From positions 2,398,849 through 2,449,848 of the forward strand of contig CAUYUJ010016059.1 in assembly GCA_963575745.1 (NCBI GenBank): a stretch of 51,000 nt of DNA, read 5' to 3'. Positions 1-11,779 of the stretch are shown in pieces (position 1 is the first letter of the stretch; the number at the start of each line of letters is the position of its first letter). Source of the DNA: Prorocentrum cordatum (taxonomy: Eukaryota > Sar > Dinophyceae > Prorocentrales > Prorocentraceae). Both the position numbers and the translations under genes were made by a program. The notes under the pieces were generated by a model that saw nothing but the letters and a program-made list of their open reading frames with translations, did not search any database and was not told the DNA's origin.

Positions 1-480
1 CGGATATGCAATCCTTGGAAAAAGGTAGTTTGTGCCATCGACAGAATGCATGACCTAGCGTACGAACCTCTCGTATCTCGAGTGTTTAGCAGAATGGTTG
101 ATCACATGGGCAATGGCTGGAGACCGCCACACATTCATCAAGACCCAGTACGATGGTGGAGAAGATGCCGTATCAAAGTAGCGGGCGGCCTGGCGAACTA
201 CACAATGGACGCCCGGAGAACGTGGCAGAATAGTTTCACCACTACGATGTGTATCCACAGCGCCAACGTGTTAATCCAAACAGATGGTGGATTTCGTGAT
301 GGCGATTGCGCTGCTGCTGCGTGGGTTATTGGACTGTGGGGCCAGATCGGCGGTCAGTGCTTTTATCAACCGCTAGTGGTGCATGGTACTTTCCTTGAGT
401 TTCCGTGCGCAGTCTTCCGTGCTGAGGCCATTGCCCTAGACGAGGCCACTAGAGCAGCCCACGCAACTCTCACCCACTAG
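1..480 (+). CDS. C-terminal RNase H end of a non-LTR-type retroelement polyprotein (5' partial)
   Basis: The frame is open from the first base of the window to TAG at 478-480, so this is the 3' end of a longer ORF; the ATG at 46 is probably internal. About 70 residues of linker (a dinoflagellate-type stretch with a WRPPHIH-like segment) precede an RNase H-like domain: LIQTDGG, with the first catalytic Asp at base 283, and then FRAEAIALDEA, with the Glu at base 424. In LINE-type elements RNase H removes RNA from the RNA-DNA hybrid made by the reverse transcriptase, which would be encoded to the left of the window. The last catalytic Asp/His region is short or missing before the stop, so the domain may be truncated. 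No poly(A) tail or target-site duplication is evident after the stop. Family assignment is by motif and by resemblance to dinoflagellate RT polyproteins; intactness of the whole element cannot be judged. Confidence 0.6.
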   Translation, partial: RICNPWKKVVCAIDRMHDLAYEPLVSRVFSRMVDHMGNGWRPPHIHQDPVRWWRRCRIKVAGGLANYTMDARRTWQNSFTTTMCIHSANVLIQTDGGFRDGDCAAAAWVIGLWGQIGGQCFYQPLVVHGTFLEFPCAVFRAEAIALDEATRAAHATLTH

Positions 481-1080
481 GGCACAAAAAACCTGAAATT
501 GTAAATTTCCTGAGTTTGAACGAAAGAATAACAGAAACAATCTCTGTGGTTCGAGTCGCGTCGTGTGAGCTATGTGCAACACGTGTGGTGCAGTCTATGT
601 GGCGCGATGGGCTGTGGGCATCGGCGTGCGACCAGTTTCCACGCTGGTACAAACATCCCACCCACCAGCTCACAACGTCCAGGCGAAACTCGTGAAGGCC
701 GTGAGAGCAATTGCCAATCGGAAGTGGCTTGCAAGTTTCCTGTGTACTGACGCGCCGACCCTGCTCATGCAGATACATTGCTCGCGCGGGCAGATGATAA
801 TGTTTACGATGACGCCAGTGACGGCAACGATGATGATGATGATGCTGATGATGATGATGGTGATGGCGTTTGCGATGATGAGGAGTGCGTTGGCGATGGT
901 GGTTGTGATGGTTTTGGCGTCGGTGCTGCTGGTTCAGCTCACCCCTCTCCTCATTCCCTGGACCTTCTACGTCGTGTTTGTTCGGTGACGTGCCCCCACC
1001 ACGAGCTCCCCAGGCGGAGTAGCACTGACGTTGTTGTTTGCAGTGTTCGCCAAAATTGCAGTCGTCATCCCCTGGTGACT
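481..1080. other. Gene-free stretch with short GAT microsatellite
   Basis: No ORF here looks like protein; the long minus-strand frame over 470-1573 reads through a GAT tract as a His run and has no recognisable domain. It contains a degenerate trace of the TGTGGTGCAA repeat (about 570-605) and an imperfect GAT/GGT tract (about 793-905). Confidence 0.5.
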
Positions 1081-1133
1081 GTTGATGTTGATGTGGGAAA
1101 ATCCCGCCGAGTTTCTGATGGAGCTCGGCGGGC

Positions 1134-1245
1134 TTTCGGAGCACCGCGTGGATTTCTTGGATCTGCGCTTGGGCCCCCCGGCGCGCTCCGCGCGCCAGGG
1201 AGGGGGATCCAGCGGTGATCCAGGAAATCCGCGTGCACCTCCGAA
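1134..1245. repeat. Foldback (hairpin) repeat, copy 1
   Basis: An imperfect inverted repeat of about 29 nt: 1134-1162 pairs with 1217-1245. The centre holds a perfect GGCGCGC-TCC-GCGCGCC hairpin inside C5/G5 tracts. A second, more diverged hairpin with the same central CGGCGCGCTCCGCG core lies at about 26,137-26,280, which suggests a dispersed foldback family rather than chance. Confidence 0.5.
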
Positions 1246-1650
1246 AGTTGATGCTTATGCCTTGTCGTTGCTCCGTTAGGTATACAGGCACAGCCTCGAG
1301 AACCGATGTACCAGGACCCCAGGATGCAGTGCTGACGTAGCTTTGCTCGACCCATTTTGGCCCCCCAGATGTATCCATCTCCGCTGCCTCCTGGGACCCT
1401 GTGGGCACTGGTTCCCGAGGGCGCCGATGCGTATGAATTCTGACCTCAATAAGAGATTTGATTATTCCTCTGGATGCCCTTCGGGATAAATCGTTCCAGA
1501 GCGTTCTGGAACGCTCTCCGGGCGACATGAAGCGCTTTGCAGCGGCCGCGGCGCCCGAAACATTTTCCATCATCGCCAGGTAATTACCTATACAACCATC
1601 CTTCGGGTGGAAAGGAGGTGGGGGGGGGAAGAGGGGGGGGGGGAACCAAC

Positions 1651-2520
1651 ATCTGACTCAATCGATCTCACTATCGATCTCACTCAACGGGACACCACGG
1701 AACACTACGGGACACTTGTCGACCTCACTATCGATCTCACTATCGATCTCACTCAACGGGACACCACGGGGCACCTCGAGACACCTCTCGATCTCACTAT
1801 CGGTCTCACGATCGATCTCTTTATCGAGCTCACTATCGATCTCACTCAACTGGACACCTCGGAACACCACATCGATCTCACTATCGATCTCACGATCGAT
1901 CTCTTTATCGAGCTCACTCATCGGGACACCACGGGAAACCACGGGACACCTGTCGATCTCACTATCGATCTCATTATCGATTTCACTTTTTTGGGACACC
2001 ACGGGACACCACCGGGCACCACATCGATCTCACTATCGATCTCATTATTGATCTCACTATCGATCTCACTCAACGGGACACCACGGGACACGACGGGACA
2101 CTTGTCGATCTCACTATCGATCTCACTATCGATCTCACTCAACGGGACACCACGGGACACCTCGGGATTCCTCTCGATCTCACTATCGGTCTCACTTTCG
2201 ATCCCACTATCGATCTCACTATCGATCTCACTCAACGGGACACCACGGGACACCATGGGACACCACATCGATCTCACTATCGATCTCACGATCGATCTCT
2301 TGATCGAGCTCACTCATCGGGACACCACGGGACACCACGGGACACCTGTCGATCTCACTCTCGATCTCACCATCGGTCTCACTCAACGGGAAACCGCGGG
2401 ACACCTCGGGGCACCACATCGATCTCACTATCGATCTCACTATCTATCTCACTATCGATCTCACCATCGATCTCGCTCAACGGGGAACCACGGGACACCA
2501 CGGGACACCACGGGACACGG
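1651..2520. repeat. Minisatellite array built on TCGATCTCACTA plus CGGGACACCACGG
   Basis: About 870 bp of two interleaved short motifs: ATCGATCTCACT (12 bp, often in pairs) and CAACGGGACACCACGGGAC. They form higher-order units with variants such as CGGTCTCAC and TTTATCGAGCTC. Most frames on both strands stay open and translate to DLTI/SLSI or EIDS repeats; that follows from a 12-bp unit without stops and is not evidence of a gene. A related GATCGATCGTGAGA array lies at 18,480-18,700 in the opposite sense. Confidence 0.85.
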
Positions 2521-2529
2521 CGGGACACC

Positions 2530-3160
2530 TCGAGCCACCGCGAGCCACCGCCGGACGGGCGGGCGGGCGGGGGAGAATCATCTGTTTCGACTTCGCCCTA
2601 ACAACGGCGGGTTCAGTCCTCCCGCGCGCCCACGCAGCTTTGCATCGCCCGCACGCGCGACACGAGCGAAACGAAACGATTTCCCGGCTGGGGGTCTCCG
2701 TTCCACTGCGAACTCACTCCCCAACCTCCGGTCGGAGGTCTTCGATTTGTCCTGCTCCGAATCTGTCCCGGTCCTGGTTTCGTTTTCCTTCGCTTAGAAG
2801 GCAAATCATGGAAGCTTCGGTGCTGGTATATCCGTGGTCGAAAGCCAGCCTACCACTAGTCTTTCCCGTTCAATTCTGTTTATTCCAGCTTAGTCCCGCT
2901 TTGTGTGGTTCAATCCCGGATCTACTCTGGGCTAGTCTGGCTTATCCTTGAGTCGTTGCTTCCCGACCTCGTTGCCTTCCCGCTCCTCCCCCCCCCCCGA
3001 CAGACCTTCTGGCGCCCTCGCGCCCGAACCCGTGGCTTCGCGCCGGGCGGCTCAGCCGCGGCTGCTGGGGGCGCCTCGATCTGGCCTTTTCGGGTGCGCT
3101 CCGATCTCTGCACCATTCTGCCACGGATTGGCCCGAGGGCGAGGGGCCGGATGGAGGAGA
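2530..3160. other. Gene-free stretch between two arrays
   Basis: Unique-looking DNA with short C and G runs (for example C10 near 2989). No conserved protein motif was recognised in any frame and no repeat shared with the rest of the window was seen. Confidence 0.4.
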
Positions 3161-3162
3161 AG

Positions 3163-3211
3163 GACGATGAAGAGGATGAGGATGAGGATGAGGATGAGGA
3201 TGAGGATGATT

Positions 3212-3256
<45 letters not shown>

Positions 3257-3611
3257 ATTATGAGGATGAGGATGATGATTATGATCATGATCATGATCAT
3301 GATCATGAAAATGGTCATGATGACGATCTTGATGATGATGATGAGTACGAGTATGAGTACGAGTGTGCTGATGGTGTTGATCGTGATGTTGATGGTGATG
3401 TGGTTGATGATGATGTTGATGGTGATATTGTTAATGACGATGCTGATGATGCTGATGATGATGGTGGTGGTTGTGATGGTGATGATGTTGTGGATTATGA
3501 GTCTGATGATTACGATGGCCATGATCAGGATCTCGAACATGATGATGCCGATGACGCTGCATATGATCCCAATGATGCTTCCGATGTTGACGATGATGCT
3601 CATGCTGACGC

Positions 3612-3644
<33 letters not shown>

Positions 3645-4099
3645 GCCGTCATGTTGTCGCTGCTGTTAGGGATGCTGTTGATGTAACTGTTGACGATGCT
3701 GATGATGATGACGATGATGACTATACTGGTACTGATGCTGATGATGATGCTGGTGATGATGATGATGCTGCTGATGATGACGACGACGATGATGATGATG
3801 ATGGTAATGATCATGATGTTGGTGGTGGTGTTGACGTTGGAAATTGATTCCAGCGGTTACGATGATGGTGATAATGATAACGATGACGAGGATGAGGATA
3901 AAAATGATGATATCGACGATGCTGATGATGATGCTGGTGATGCCAATGCTGACGATGACGACGACTAAGATGGTGGTGGTGATGGCAATGATGATGCTGT
4001 TGATGATGGTGCTGATGATGATGAAGATGGCTATGATGATGCTGATGCTCATGCTGATGATGCTGATGATGATGATGATGATGTTGATGATGATGTTGC

Positions 4100-4137
<38 letters not shown>

Positions 4138-4570
4138 GGCGTGCTGATAGAACATGAGGTTGTCGATTCTGCTAGTGGTATTAGAGTTGGTGGTGATGTT
4201 GATGTTGATCCCGACGCCGACGATCCTGATGATGATACCGGCAAGTCCTCGAATGACGACGCTGATGCTGAAGATGATGTTGATGCTGATGATGATGACG
4301 ACGATACGGTTTTGATCATGGTGATGACGATGCTAAGGAGGCTGTTGATCATCTTGCTGCTGCTGATGATGCTGATGATGATGATGACGATGTTGATGAT
4401 GCTGATGTGGGTGCTGAGGGTGACGCGGACGATGCTAATGACAAGCATGATGATCATGATGAGGACTGTGATGAAGATGGTGATGACGTTGAGGACGAGG
4501 AGGGTAACGATCTTGCTGAGGGTGACGATGATACCGATTGTGACGATGATGGTGATGGTGATGACGATAT
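3163..4570. repeat. Long imperfect GAT trinucleotide array (about 1.4 kb)
   Basis: Runs of GAT with GAG, GCT, GGT, GTT and GAC interruptions and no long unique insert. Every frame is open for long stretches because the unit codes Asp, Met or Ile (His, Ile or Ser on the other strand). Phase changes at indels break any single frame, which argues against a translated Asp-rich protein. The array is flanked on the right by about 160 bp of other sequence and a second GAT block. Confidence 0.85.
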
Positions 4571-4734
4571 TTGGGTAACCGTTTCGGATGTCTGGGGGCA
4601 CCTGCGGGCTACACACCCCGTCACCGATCCGCCTGCACGCCCACAGGGGTCCCCGAGGCGCACGCTTGTCGCCAAGGTTTCCAAGCCGAGTCCAGCACAC
4701 GAGGAAGGCTCACCCCAGGGGGCGCGCCCACACG

Positions 4735-4950
4735 CAATTGATGATACTGATGATGATGCTGATGATGATGTTGCTGCTGCTGATGATGATGATGATGATG
4801 AAGATGATACTGATGATGATGCGGATGAAGATGGTGATGGGGAGGGGGGTGAGAACGAGGAGGAGAAGGAGGAAGACGAAGAGGAATGGAGGGAGAGCGA
4901 CGGTAAGAGAGGGAAGGTGATGATGATGAGGAGGGGGAGGAAGAGGAGGA
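4735..4950. repeat. Second GAT block grading into GAG/AGG purine tract
   Basis: A GAT run (4738-4835) is followed by a purine-only GGAGGAGAAGGAGGAAG-type tract to about 4950. It is probably a continuation of the array to the left, separated by non-repetitive sequence. Confidence 0.7.
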
Positions 4951-7900
4951 GGAAAACATGTCAGGGGCGCCCGGGCCGCATCTGACACCCCACCCTTTTC
5001 ATCCATCCCGCCCCATTGCGCTGAATCCTGATTGTAGCCGCGGAATGACCCGTTGGTGCGTAAACAGAATGGGGGAGCGGAAGCAGGAGCGGGATGAGCA
5101 GGGTGGAGGAGGTTGAGGAGCCGAGCGGTCAGGGGGAGGCGGAGGAGGGGAAAGGAGGGGGTGGCAACTCCGTGGGGGGTAACCGGTGCCAGGAGTGTGG
5201 CTCGCGCGGGGGCGGGAGCGCAATCCCGAAGGACGGGGGCAGCGCGACCATCCTGTCATGTTGCCGGCATTGCAGCTGGACCAGGGACGCTCCGATCGAA
5301 CCGGGATTCTGTGTCTGAGAACAAAGCAAAACGTGCTCGTGTGCCCTCAGCGAAGCAATGCGCGGACAGGCGCGGGCAAGCTTGCACCGTACCGGGAGTA
5401 GCAGAGAGAAATATTTCGGTTGATTGATTGTGGAGCAGAATAAAGCAAGGAGGGGATGATGGTGATACGGTGGGGACCATGATGGGGAGGTGCACGAGGA
5501 TGGGGCCCATGTGAGGAGAACAATCAGATGTCCTGCCAGGGCCCCATGAGATGGCACATGAGTCTAGTTTCGCCGTTGATGGCCACTCGGGGGCCTGATC
5601 CGCACCCCTCCGTTGTCCTCTTCCGACTGGGGAGACGCATGTCGAGAACAATGAGCAGGAGCAGAAGGATGGTATCATTTGGAACTCCCAGGGGGGTGCC
5701 AGTGGCAGCAGAAGGTGTTCTTGGAGGGCGTGTGGCTTCACGGGCCCTTCGGTGACCGTTTTCCGCGCCTTCCCTCCCTTTCGGATGAGGGGGAGGAGGA
5801 GGATAGAAAAGAGAGAGGGGGGGGAACACGGGAGGATCGCCTCCTCTTCCTCTTTACTTTTTCTGCTGAGGCCCCTCGTCCGTTCGGTCCGCTCGTGCTC
5901 CCTCTCCCTCCCCGCCATCTTCGCATCCCTCCCCCCGGCCCAGGTTCCTGTACGTATGCTTTTTGCTGTATCAGCTCCTCCTCCCCCTCTTCGCACCACC
6001 AGACGTGTCGCTAGGGCGGGCTGGGCGTTTCACCTGAAAAACATCTTCCCCGCTTGTGATCGTGAAGCGCGGGCCTTCGATCGGAGCAACGGAGGGCGCA
6101 TCGTTTTCACATCAACGGCCCCGACTGCTGGAATGGCGGAGGACAGCTTACATTCAAAATGGGGCTTTTGATTTAGCGCCGCGCACGCTCGTCTTCTACA
6201 TTGCCCAACCAAAGTATTAGGATAGATGGCGAGTGGGATTCACGTGGTGGTTCGCCGTAGCTCCGCGCACGTTTGCCGCAAACGTTTTCCAACAACTATA
6301 GATATGGAATGCGGGTGGTTTGGGCAACGTGGCTCTCGTTCCGCGCCGCGCACGTTTGCTTCGAGTCGTTACCCACGTGCTTCAGTCACGGGGGGCGGCC
6401 CCTTTGCAACGTCTGGCCTCCGTTTGAGACGTCCTCCGAAACGCAAGCCGGCCCCATGATGTCTCATCCTCTTCGGCGCCTGCACGGGCGGAGGGCGGCT
6501 CCGTTCTACCATAGGGGGCTGCGCTCCCCCGGGCCTCCTCGAGGATGTGGCCAGGCGTGCAGCGATGCGCAACAGCTGCACAGGGCTGGGGCGGCCCACC
6601 TGTGCAACACGGGACTCTGGTTGCGCATCTCCCTGAATGGCTGGAGCCCGCATCCTCGGATGCCTTGCTCGCCGAGTGCGCTGAGTGCTCCCGCCCTGGC
6701 AGTCAGACCCATGGGGCGTTCTGCTTTCAAGGGGATGCGCCTTAGGACGCGCCTCCAGGCAGGTAACTTCAGCATCGGCGCGGGTATGTCCTCTGTCAGA
6801 AGCGAGCCGAATTCGGCGCAAGCCCGTTTCATCCCTCGCAGTCCCGCTGAATCTCATGGAGCCTGGCGTGATCCTGGGCCGTGTCTTGCTATGTGGCACC
6901 TCAATCAGGATTGCATAACATCTCGTAGCCGTTTGGGTGCAGACATTTCTGGAGTTGCCTCCGAGTGCTTCCCGTATTCTTGTAGGGACCTGTGGGGAGC
7001 GGACGTAGGACGGAAGGGCGTACTGGACCATCGGTGATGCATTTTGGGTCTACTCTGGTCCTCCTCATCCTCATCCCTCCACGCGTCTGTCGTCATCATC
7101 CGTCCTCCTCTGTCCTCCGACTCCTCCTCCCCACGTCTCTTCGTAGCCGCTTGATTCATTGATCAGTCCATTTTGCTGATAGTCTTTGATCTGGTCATCG
7201 GGTCTGCCTTTCCGCTAGCTCCAACTGTCACTCTGCGCCGGCTGCTCGAACTAGAGAGACCCCGACAGCCCCCCCCACGGAAACACCTGCGAGACGTCCC
7301 GAAGATTTCTGCAAGCCAGCCCCATCCTCTCTTCACCAGACCTCCCACGCCGCATCCTCGGGATTTTTCTATATAGATCGTGTTGTGAGCGTCCATGGCG
7401 CCTCCCGTTTTCCTCCATGCCCCTGCTCCTCCAGCCTGGGTCCATCCCCCTCTAGTTTGGATCGGAAGTGGTTGTGTCACGCTGTGACCATGCGTGATGA
7501 ACCTGTGCCTACCAGTCCTCCTCGGGGGGGGGGTCTGTGTGTAGAGGAGGGGAGAGGGTGGCAGGGGGAAGGGGACGGACGACAGGGGAAGGGCCGCCGG
7601 GAGGAAAGGGGGCTGGATGCGAAGTGAGGGAAAAGGAGAGGGAACGAGGGGGGAAAGGCAAGTTGGGCGCTTGCGCGCCGTAGCTGGCAGCCTACACCAC
7701 ACACCCATCCTTTCCATTCCGCTGATCCGTCTACATTCGCCGACGGGTCTCATGGCCAACCTGGAACCCTCAACATGACCCATCGAGTCACGCGTCATGC
7801 ACATTCAGAATGGAGAGCTGTCTCCCACGCGTTGTGAATTTGCAAGGTGATATTTCACACGTTATGTGTTTCCAGTTGGATCGTGTTTGGTATTCTTAAG

Positions 7901-8640
7901 GTGCTGTTTCCGCTGCGGCGCTGGCCTCATTTCAAGATCGGCGCTTTGCTCCCGCCGGTCAGAATTGCGATTCCGCCCCAGCGTGGGCCTGATTTCTGAA
8001 TCGGATTCCTGACTCTCCGGTGTCGCTCCCATTCCCCCTCCTGCGCCTACCCCTGGTCCTCAAGCTCCTCACGCCCCTGCTGTTGCGGCTGTTCCTCCTA
8101 GGCCCCCCTCGTTCCTCATCCCCGTGCTCACGAGCTCAAGCTGGTGGCTCCGTGGTCGTTAATGACGCAGCCTGTCCCCCACCCACTGACAATTGCCCCC
8201 GGGTGGGGGATTGGTCACAGTAGGGCCTCGAAGCGCCTGCCAGCTGTGGTGTTCGCGCTGTGGCAGGGTCGACGACTAAAAAGTCGCGCTCCTCCTCTTG
8301 CGATATCTCAAACTCATCTCCGTCCACCCAATCATTCTGCTGCTGCTCCTCCTCCTCCTCCTCCTCCTCCTCCTCTTACTCCTCTTCCTCCCCATTCTCC
8401 CTCGCAGCCCTTTCGGCTCAGGGCGGGCTCGGGGATGTTCAGCGCGCTGTAGGCTCGCGTGTGCGATGGGGGGGCGCTGTGGCAAGCACCCCCCAAGGGT
8501 CGCTGAGGTGCCCGTCCCTGACCGGTGGCTGTACAGGCAGCTCGCCGTGAACGCGTCCACAGACGTGGAGGACGACCCAGATCGCCGACGTTGCGTTTCT
8601 GATTCGCGACGTTGGTCCCTGCTTGGATTGCCAGGGGGGC
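4951..8640. other. 3.7 kb without a recognisable gene
   Basis: Many short overlapping frames occur on both strands, none with a recognisable domain, consistent codon bias or continuity. Contents include pyrimidine tracts (5850-5960), G-rich tracts (7520-7620), a (CTC/TCC)n tract at 8342-8395 and two similar CCGCGCACGTTTG-like segments at about 6265 and 6345. I see no transposon end or RNA gene. Confidence 0.45.
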
Positions 8641-8969
8641 GCTAAGGGGATAGTGGGGGTAGAAGTGGATGCGAAGGTGGTCTGTATCTACCCTGAGCTA
8701 GCTTAGACGTGGGTTACACACGCCCTCAGTGACTGAATGCTACTAGATAGCTCCGCTAAGTGGGCTCTGTTCACTTGGCCCTGAACTGTACGCCCTGACG
8801 CTTTCTAGGGCATTTGCAACCCACTTATGTTAGCCTTCGTGGGCCCCAAACAGCGTGTTTCTAGCAATCTATGTTGTGTAATTTCTATGAAGCAATATTT
8901 CTGGTCCAATCTCTCTGGGCCAACCTACGTTGTGTAGTTCACAAAAGCTCGCCATTAAGTTATCAACTC

Positions 8970-9480
8970 CACCGCTCGCGAAATCATCCCACCCACCCAG
9001 CCACCAGCAACTTGGTTTGCAAAACCCATGCGGCGGCGATTGCGATAACTGCTTGGCGCTGGTTGGCGCATCAGTGCGGCCGCGCTAGCGCGCGCAGGCT
9101 CGCGCGCAGAACGGCCAGCTAGTCTAGCGCGACCGACGCGGCCGCCGCGCGGCCGCGGGTGCGTTGACCGCCGGGGACTTCCCAGCGCGTCTCGCAGGCC
9201 GCGTTGGCGCGCCAGCATTTCAGCGAGACTCTGTGACTCGGGCGAGCGCGGTATCATGGTGACGTCGACAACGGCAGGCACCATGTTGAGTCGCGATGCT
9301 GGTGGCGATGATGACACATGACGACGGCAAAGCCAATGATGGCGCCGATGCAGTTTACGCCGATACCTCTGATGGTGTCCACGTGTCGATCATGAACGCA
9401 TTGGAAAAGTATAGTGCGTGCGCGCGGCCGGCTGACGAGAGTGGCCAACATGGTGTTATTTGACAGGGATCGTGCCCCCC
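8970..9480 (+). repeat. Internal duplicated segment, copy 1 (partner at 10,270)
   Basis: A stretch beginning near CAACTTGGTTTGC, through CGGCGATTGCGAT, CTTGGCGCTG, GCGCGACCGACGCGGCC, AGTATCATGG-like and GAGAGTGGCC motifs, to a C7 run. The same motifs recur in the same order at 10,270-10,765. They are moderately diverged, so this is an old duplication inside element copy A. Confidence 0.65.
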
Positions 9481-9969
9481 CAACCGCGGAAGGACGGTCG
9501 AATGAATTTGACATGCTCGCACGAGAAGCCCGCTCGGTCGAATGTATTGAAAAGTTTGAACAACCGGATGGTGTCTGTAAAGGTTTGCCCGGGCGCGAGG
9601 GGGTTCTCTTGAGCACCATGTTGCAACATTATTTGGTGCCTTCGCATCTTTCCAGGAATGTTCTACATTGAACTGGAGACGGAAACGGAGGTATCTAAAC
9701 CAAACGGGCATGCGCGCGTGAATACGCGCGCGTGTCGATTGTGTCCCGTTTTTGCTGTGTTTGCAAAGGGCTCTTGAGAATACGTGGTAGCTGATAAGCG
9801 TGAGCGCGCAGAGGGTTACTTGACACGGGCGAAAAGGGGGTTGATAAAAAGGGGTAGAGCTGGAATGGAATAAATGAGTTGCTAGGGTGAACGAGGGAGC
9901 ATAGTCGCAAGTACGCTGCAGCACCCCAAGGGGTGACGATCATTTTGGTGTTGATGGTAATCTATTCTA

Positions 9970-10260
9970 TGGACGATGGCATGTGTGGTGGAATGTACGC
10001 GGTACAATGTATGTGGGGCAATATATGCGGTGCACCCTACGTGGTGCATTCTATAAATTACAACTACCGCTGCACACTAGGATGTGCAAACTATGCTGTG
10101 CAACGTGCGTGGTGAAGCATCTGATCTGCAACCTTTGTGGGGCAACTTATGTTGAGCAACCTATGTGGAACAAAATTTGTGGCGAAATAGGTGTGGCGCA
10201 GCCAGTCGTGCAATCTACGTGGTGCTATCTATGTGGTGCAACGAATCAACGCTCCACGTG
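9970..10260 (+). repeat. TGTGGTGCAA degenerate tandem repeat, block 1
   Basis: Repeats of roughly 14-17 bp with the pattern ATGTGGTGCAATCT, strongly diverged. The same family forms 15,535-16,190 and, in reverse complement, 35,075-35,250. The Cys/Val/Trp-rich frames it produces are not treated as genes. Confidence 0.75.
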
Positions 10261-10269
10261 CCGTTGATC

Positions 10270-10765
10270 ATTCCACTGCTCGCTCAAACGCCGCACCCAC
10301 CAACCCGCAACTTGGTTTGCAAACCCCATGCTGCGGCGATTGCGATGAGTGCTTGGCGCTGACTGGTGCATCCCTGCGGCCGCGGCAGCCCGCGCATGGA
10401 CGCGCTCGCAGCGGTCACCTACTTTGGCGCGACCGACGCGGCCGCGGTGGCGCTGGCCGCTGGGCATATCCCAGTGGGCACTTCAGTGCGAGTCGGCGAC
10501 ATGGGCGGGCGCAGTATCATGGCAACGTCGACATCGGTAGACACGGTGATGATAGTAGCGGTGCTGGTGGCGATGCTGGCAGCGACGGCGGCACGGCCAG
10601 TGACGGCACGGATGCTTATCGCGCCGACGACGATGACGGCGTCCCTTCATCGGTGATGAAGGTTTTGGACAGAGTTCGACATGCGCGCGCGGCCGACGCG
10701 CGAGAGTGGCCCGCATGGTATTATTTGGCACGGATCCTGTTCCCCCCCCCCAGCACGTGCGCAAG
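10270..10765 (+). repeat. Internal duplicated segment, copy 2
   Basis: Partner of 8970-9480. It preserves CAACTTGGTTTGC, CGGCGATTGCGATGA and GGCGCGACCGACGCGGCC and ends in a C10 run. It differs by a GGT/GAC-rich expansion at about 10,540-10,640. Confidence 0.65.
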
Positions 10766-10774
10766 GGCGTGCGA

Positions 10775-11350
10775 ATGATGTCGGCATGCGGCGCGAGAGG
10801 TCCGTTTGGCAAAATTCAATGAACATGATCTTGTTTTTCGTTTAGAATCAAGCAACCTCTGATTGTCCAATTCGCTTGAGCACGAGCGCGCGCTTTTTTT
10901 TTATATATATATATATATATATAAAAAACTGATATTGCGAAACCGCGTTGTTTGTATGTTGTGTTGGCGCTCAGTTTTGAAATCGCTACGACACCGAAGG
11001 TTTTTGACGGATTTCGACGTGCGCGCTCGACGTCGCGCGCGCGTGCACGTCGTCCTTGTTTTGCACGAAGTGTTCTTTCGACGGCACGCGCAAGGGCGTT
11101 CGAACGATTTCGGCACTTGCGCGCGAAACCCGTCTGGTAGCATTTTCTGAACATGTTGAAAAATCGTTTTTCTTAGGAATTCGTAAGAGCGCGCGGACAA
11201 GTGTTTTTTGTTTGAAAATCCGTGTTGCGAGACCTTGTGGTTTTTATATGCATGTTCGACACTCGATATAGGGTTTTTTACGAAACTAAAGGTTTCTGAC
11301 GGATTTCGGCGTGCGCGCGCGACGACGCGCGCGTGCGCACTTCGTCCCAT
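10775..11350 (+). repeat. Tandem AT/GC-patterned unit, period about 290 bp
   Basis: Two successive copies of a unit share AAGGTTTTTGACGGATTTCG, followed by alternating CG/GC runs and CGTCC (10,989-11,054 and 11,281-11,346; spacing 292 bp). A further shared CGAACGATTTCGGCA/GAACATG module occurs at about 9495, 10,775 and 11,098. A (TA)n tract lies at 10,902-10,921. No gene. Confidence 0.6.
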
Positions 11351-11779
11351 CTGTTTCACGGGATTATTGGAAATTTGTGGTTTTTGATAAACGAATGTGC
11401 GCGTAGGATTTGTCCAAAAGATGGCGGGGAACGGGGGGCGATACCGGCCCACTTGGCACGATGTATATTCATATTCAGGAGGGACGATGGGTGAGAATCG
11501 TATGGAAATTGCAATGCAAAAAAAAAGGGAACTGATAATCCTGGAGGGGGTAGAGCCATTTTTTTAAAAGGGAAACCTATGTGGTGTAAACTCTGTTCCA
11601 GACAACGGGCGCCAACGGCGGCTACATAGACTTTGAACCGCCACCCAGGCCCATACGATGGGCGACGACGAGCCAGCGACGGGGCGGCGATGGCGGCTAC
11701 ATAGCCGCCAGACCACCACCCAAGCCCAGCGTCTTTGACATCAAGTAAGAATCCCTAAGTGCAAACACTGTTTGGGGAA

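Larger units (their letters stand above)
8844..11777 (+). mobile_element. Candidate TIR-like non-autonomous element, copy A (about 2.9 kb)
   Basis: The left end reads CCCCAAACAGCGTGTTT (8844) after a conserved TATGTTAGC lead-in. The right end is the inverse, AAACACTGTTTGGGG (ending 11,777), preceded by a conserved TAAGAATCCCTAAGTGC. The left part carries degenerate TGTGGTGCAA repeats (8866-8945 and 9970-10,260); the right part carries a GGCGACGGGGCGGCGA-type module (about 11,660-11,735). Copy B (15,524-17,403) and a terminus at 34,064 share these parts in the same order. It encodes no transposase that I recognise. No clear target-site duplication is visible, so the outer boundary may lie slightly outside the given ends. 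Confidence 0.5.

Noticed and set aside
470-1573. A 367-residue minus-strand ORF
   Set aside because: Includes a His run from a GAT tract and the hairpin repeat; no recognised domain.
1607-2797. A 396-residue DLTIDL-repeat protein
   Set aside because: It is the translation of a 12-bp minisatellite; every frame on both strands is similarly open.
2905-4578. Asp-rich, Met-rich and Ile-rich proteins over the GAT array
   Set aside because: Simple-repeat translation with phase breaks and no flanking domain.
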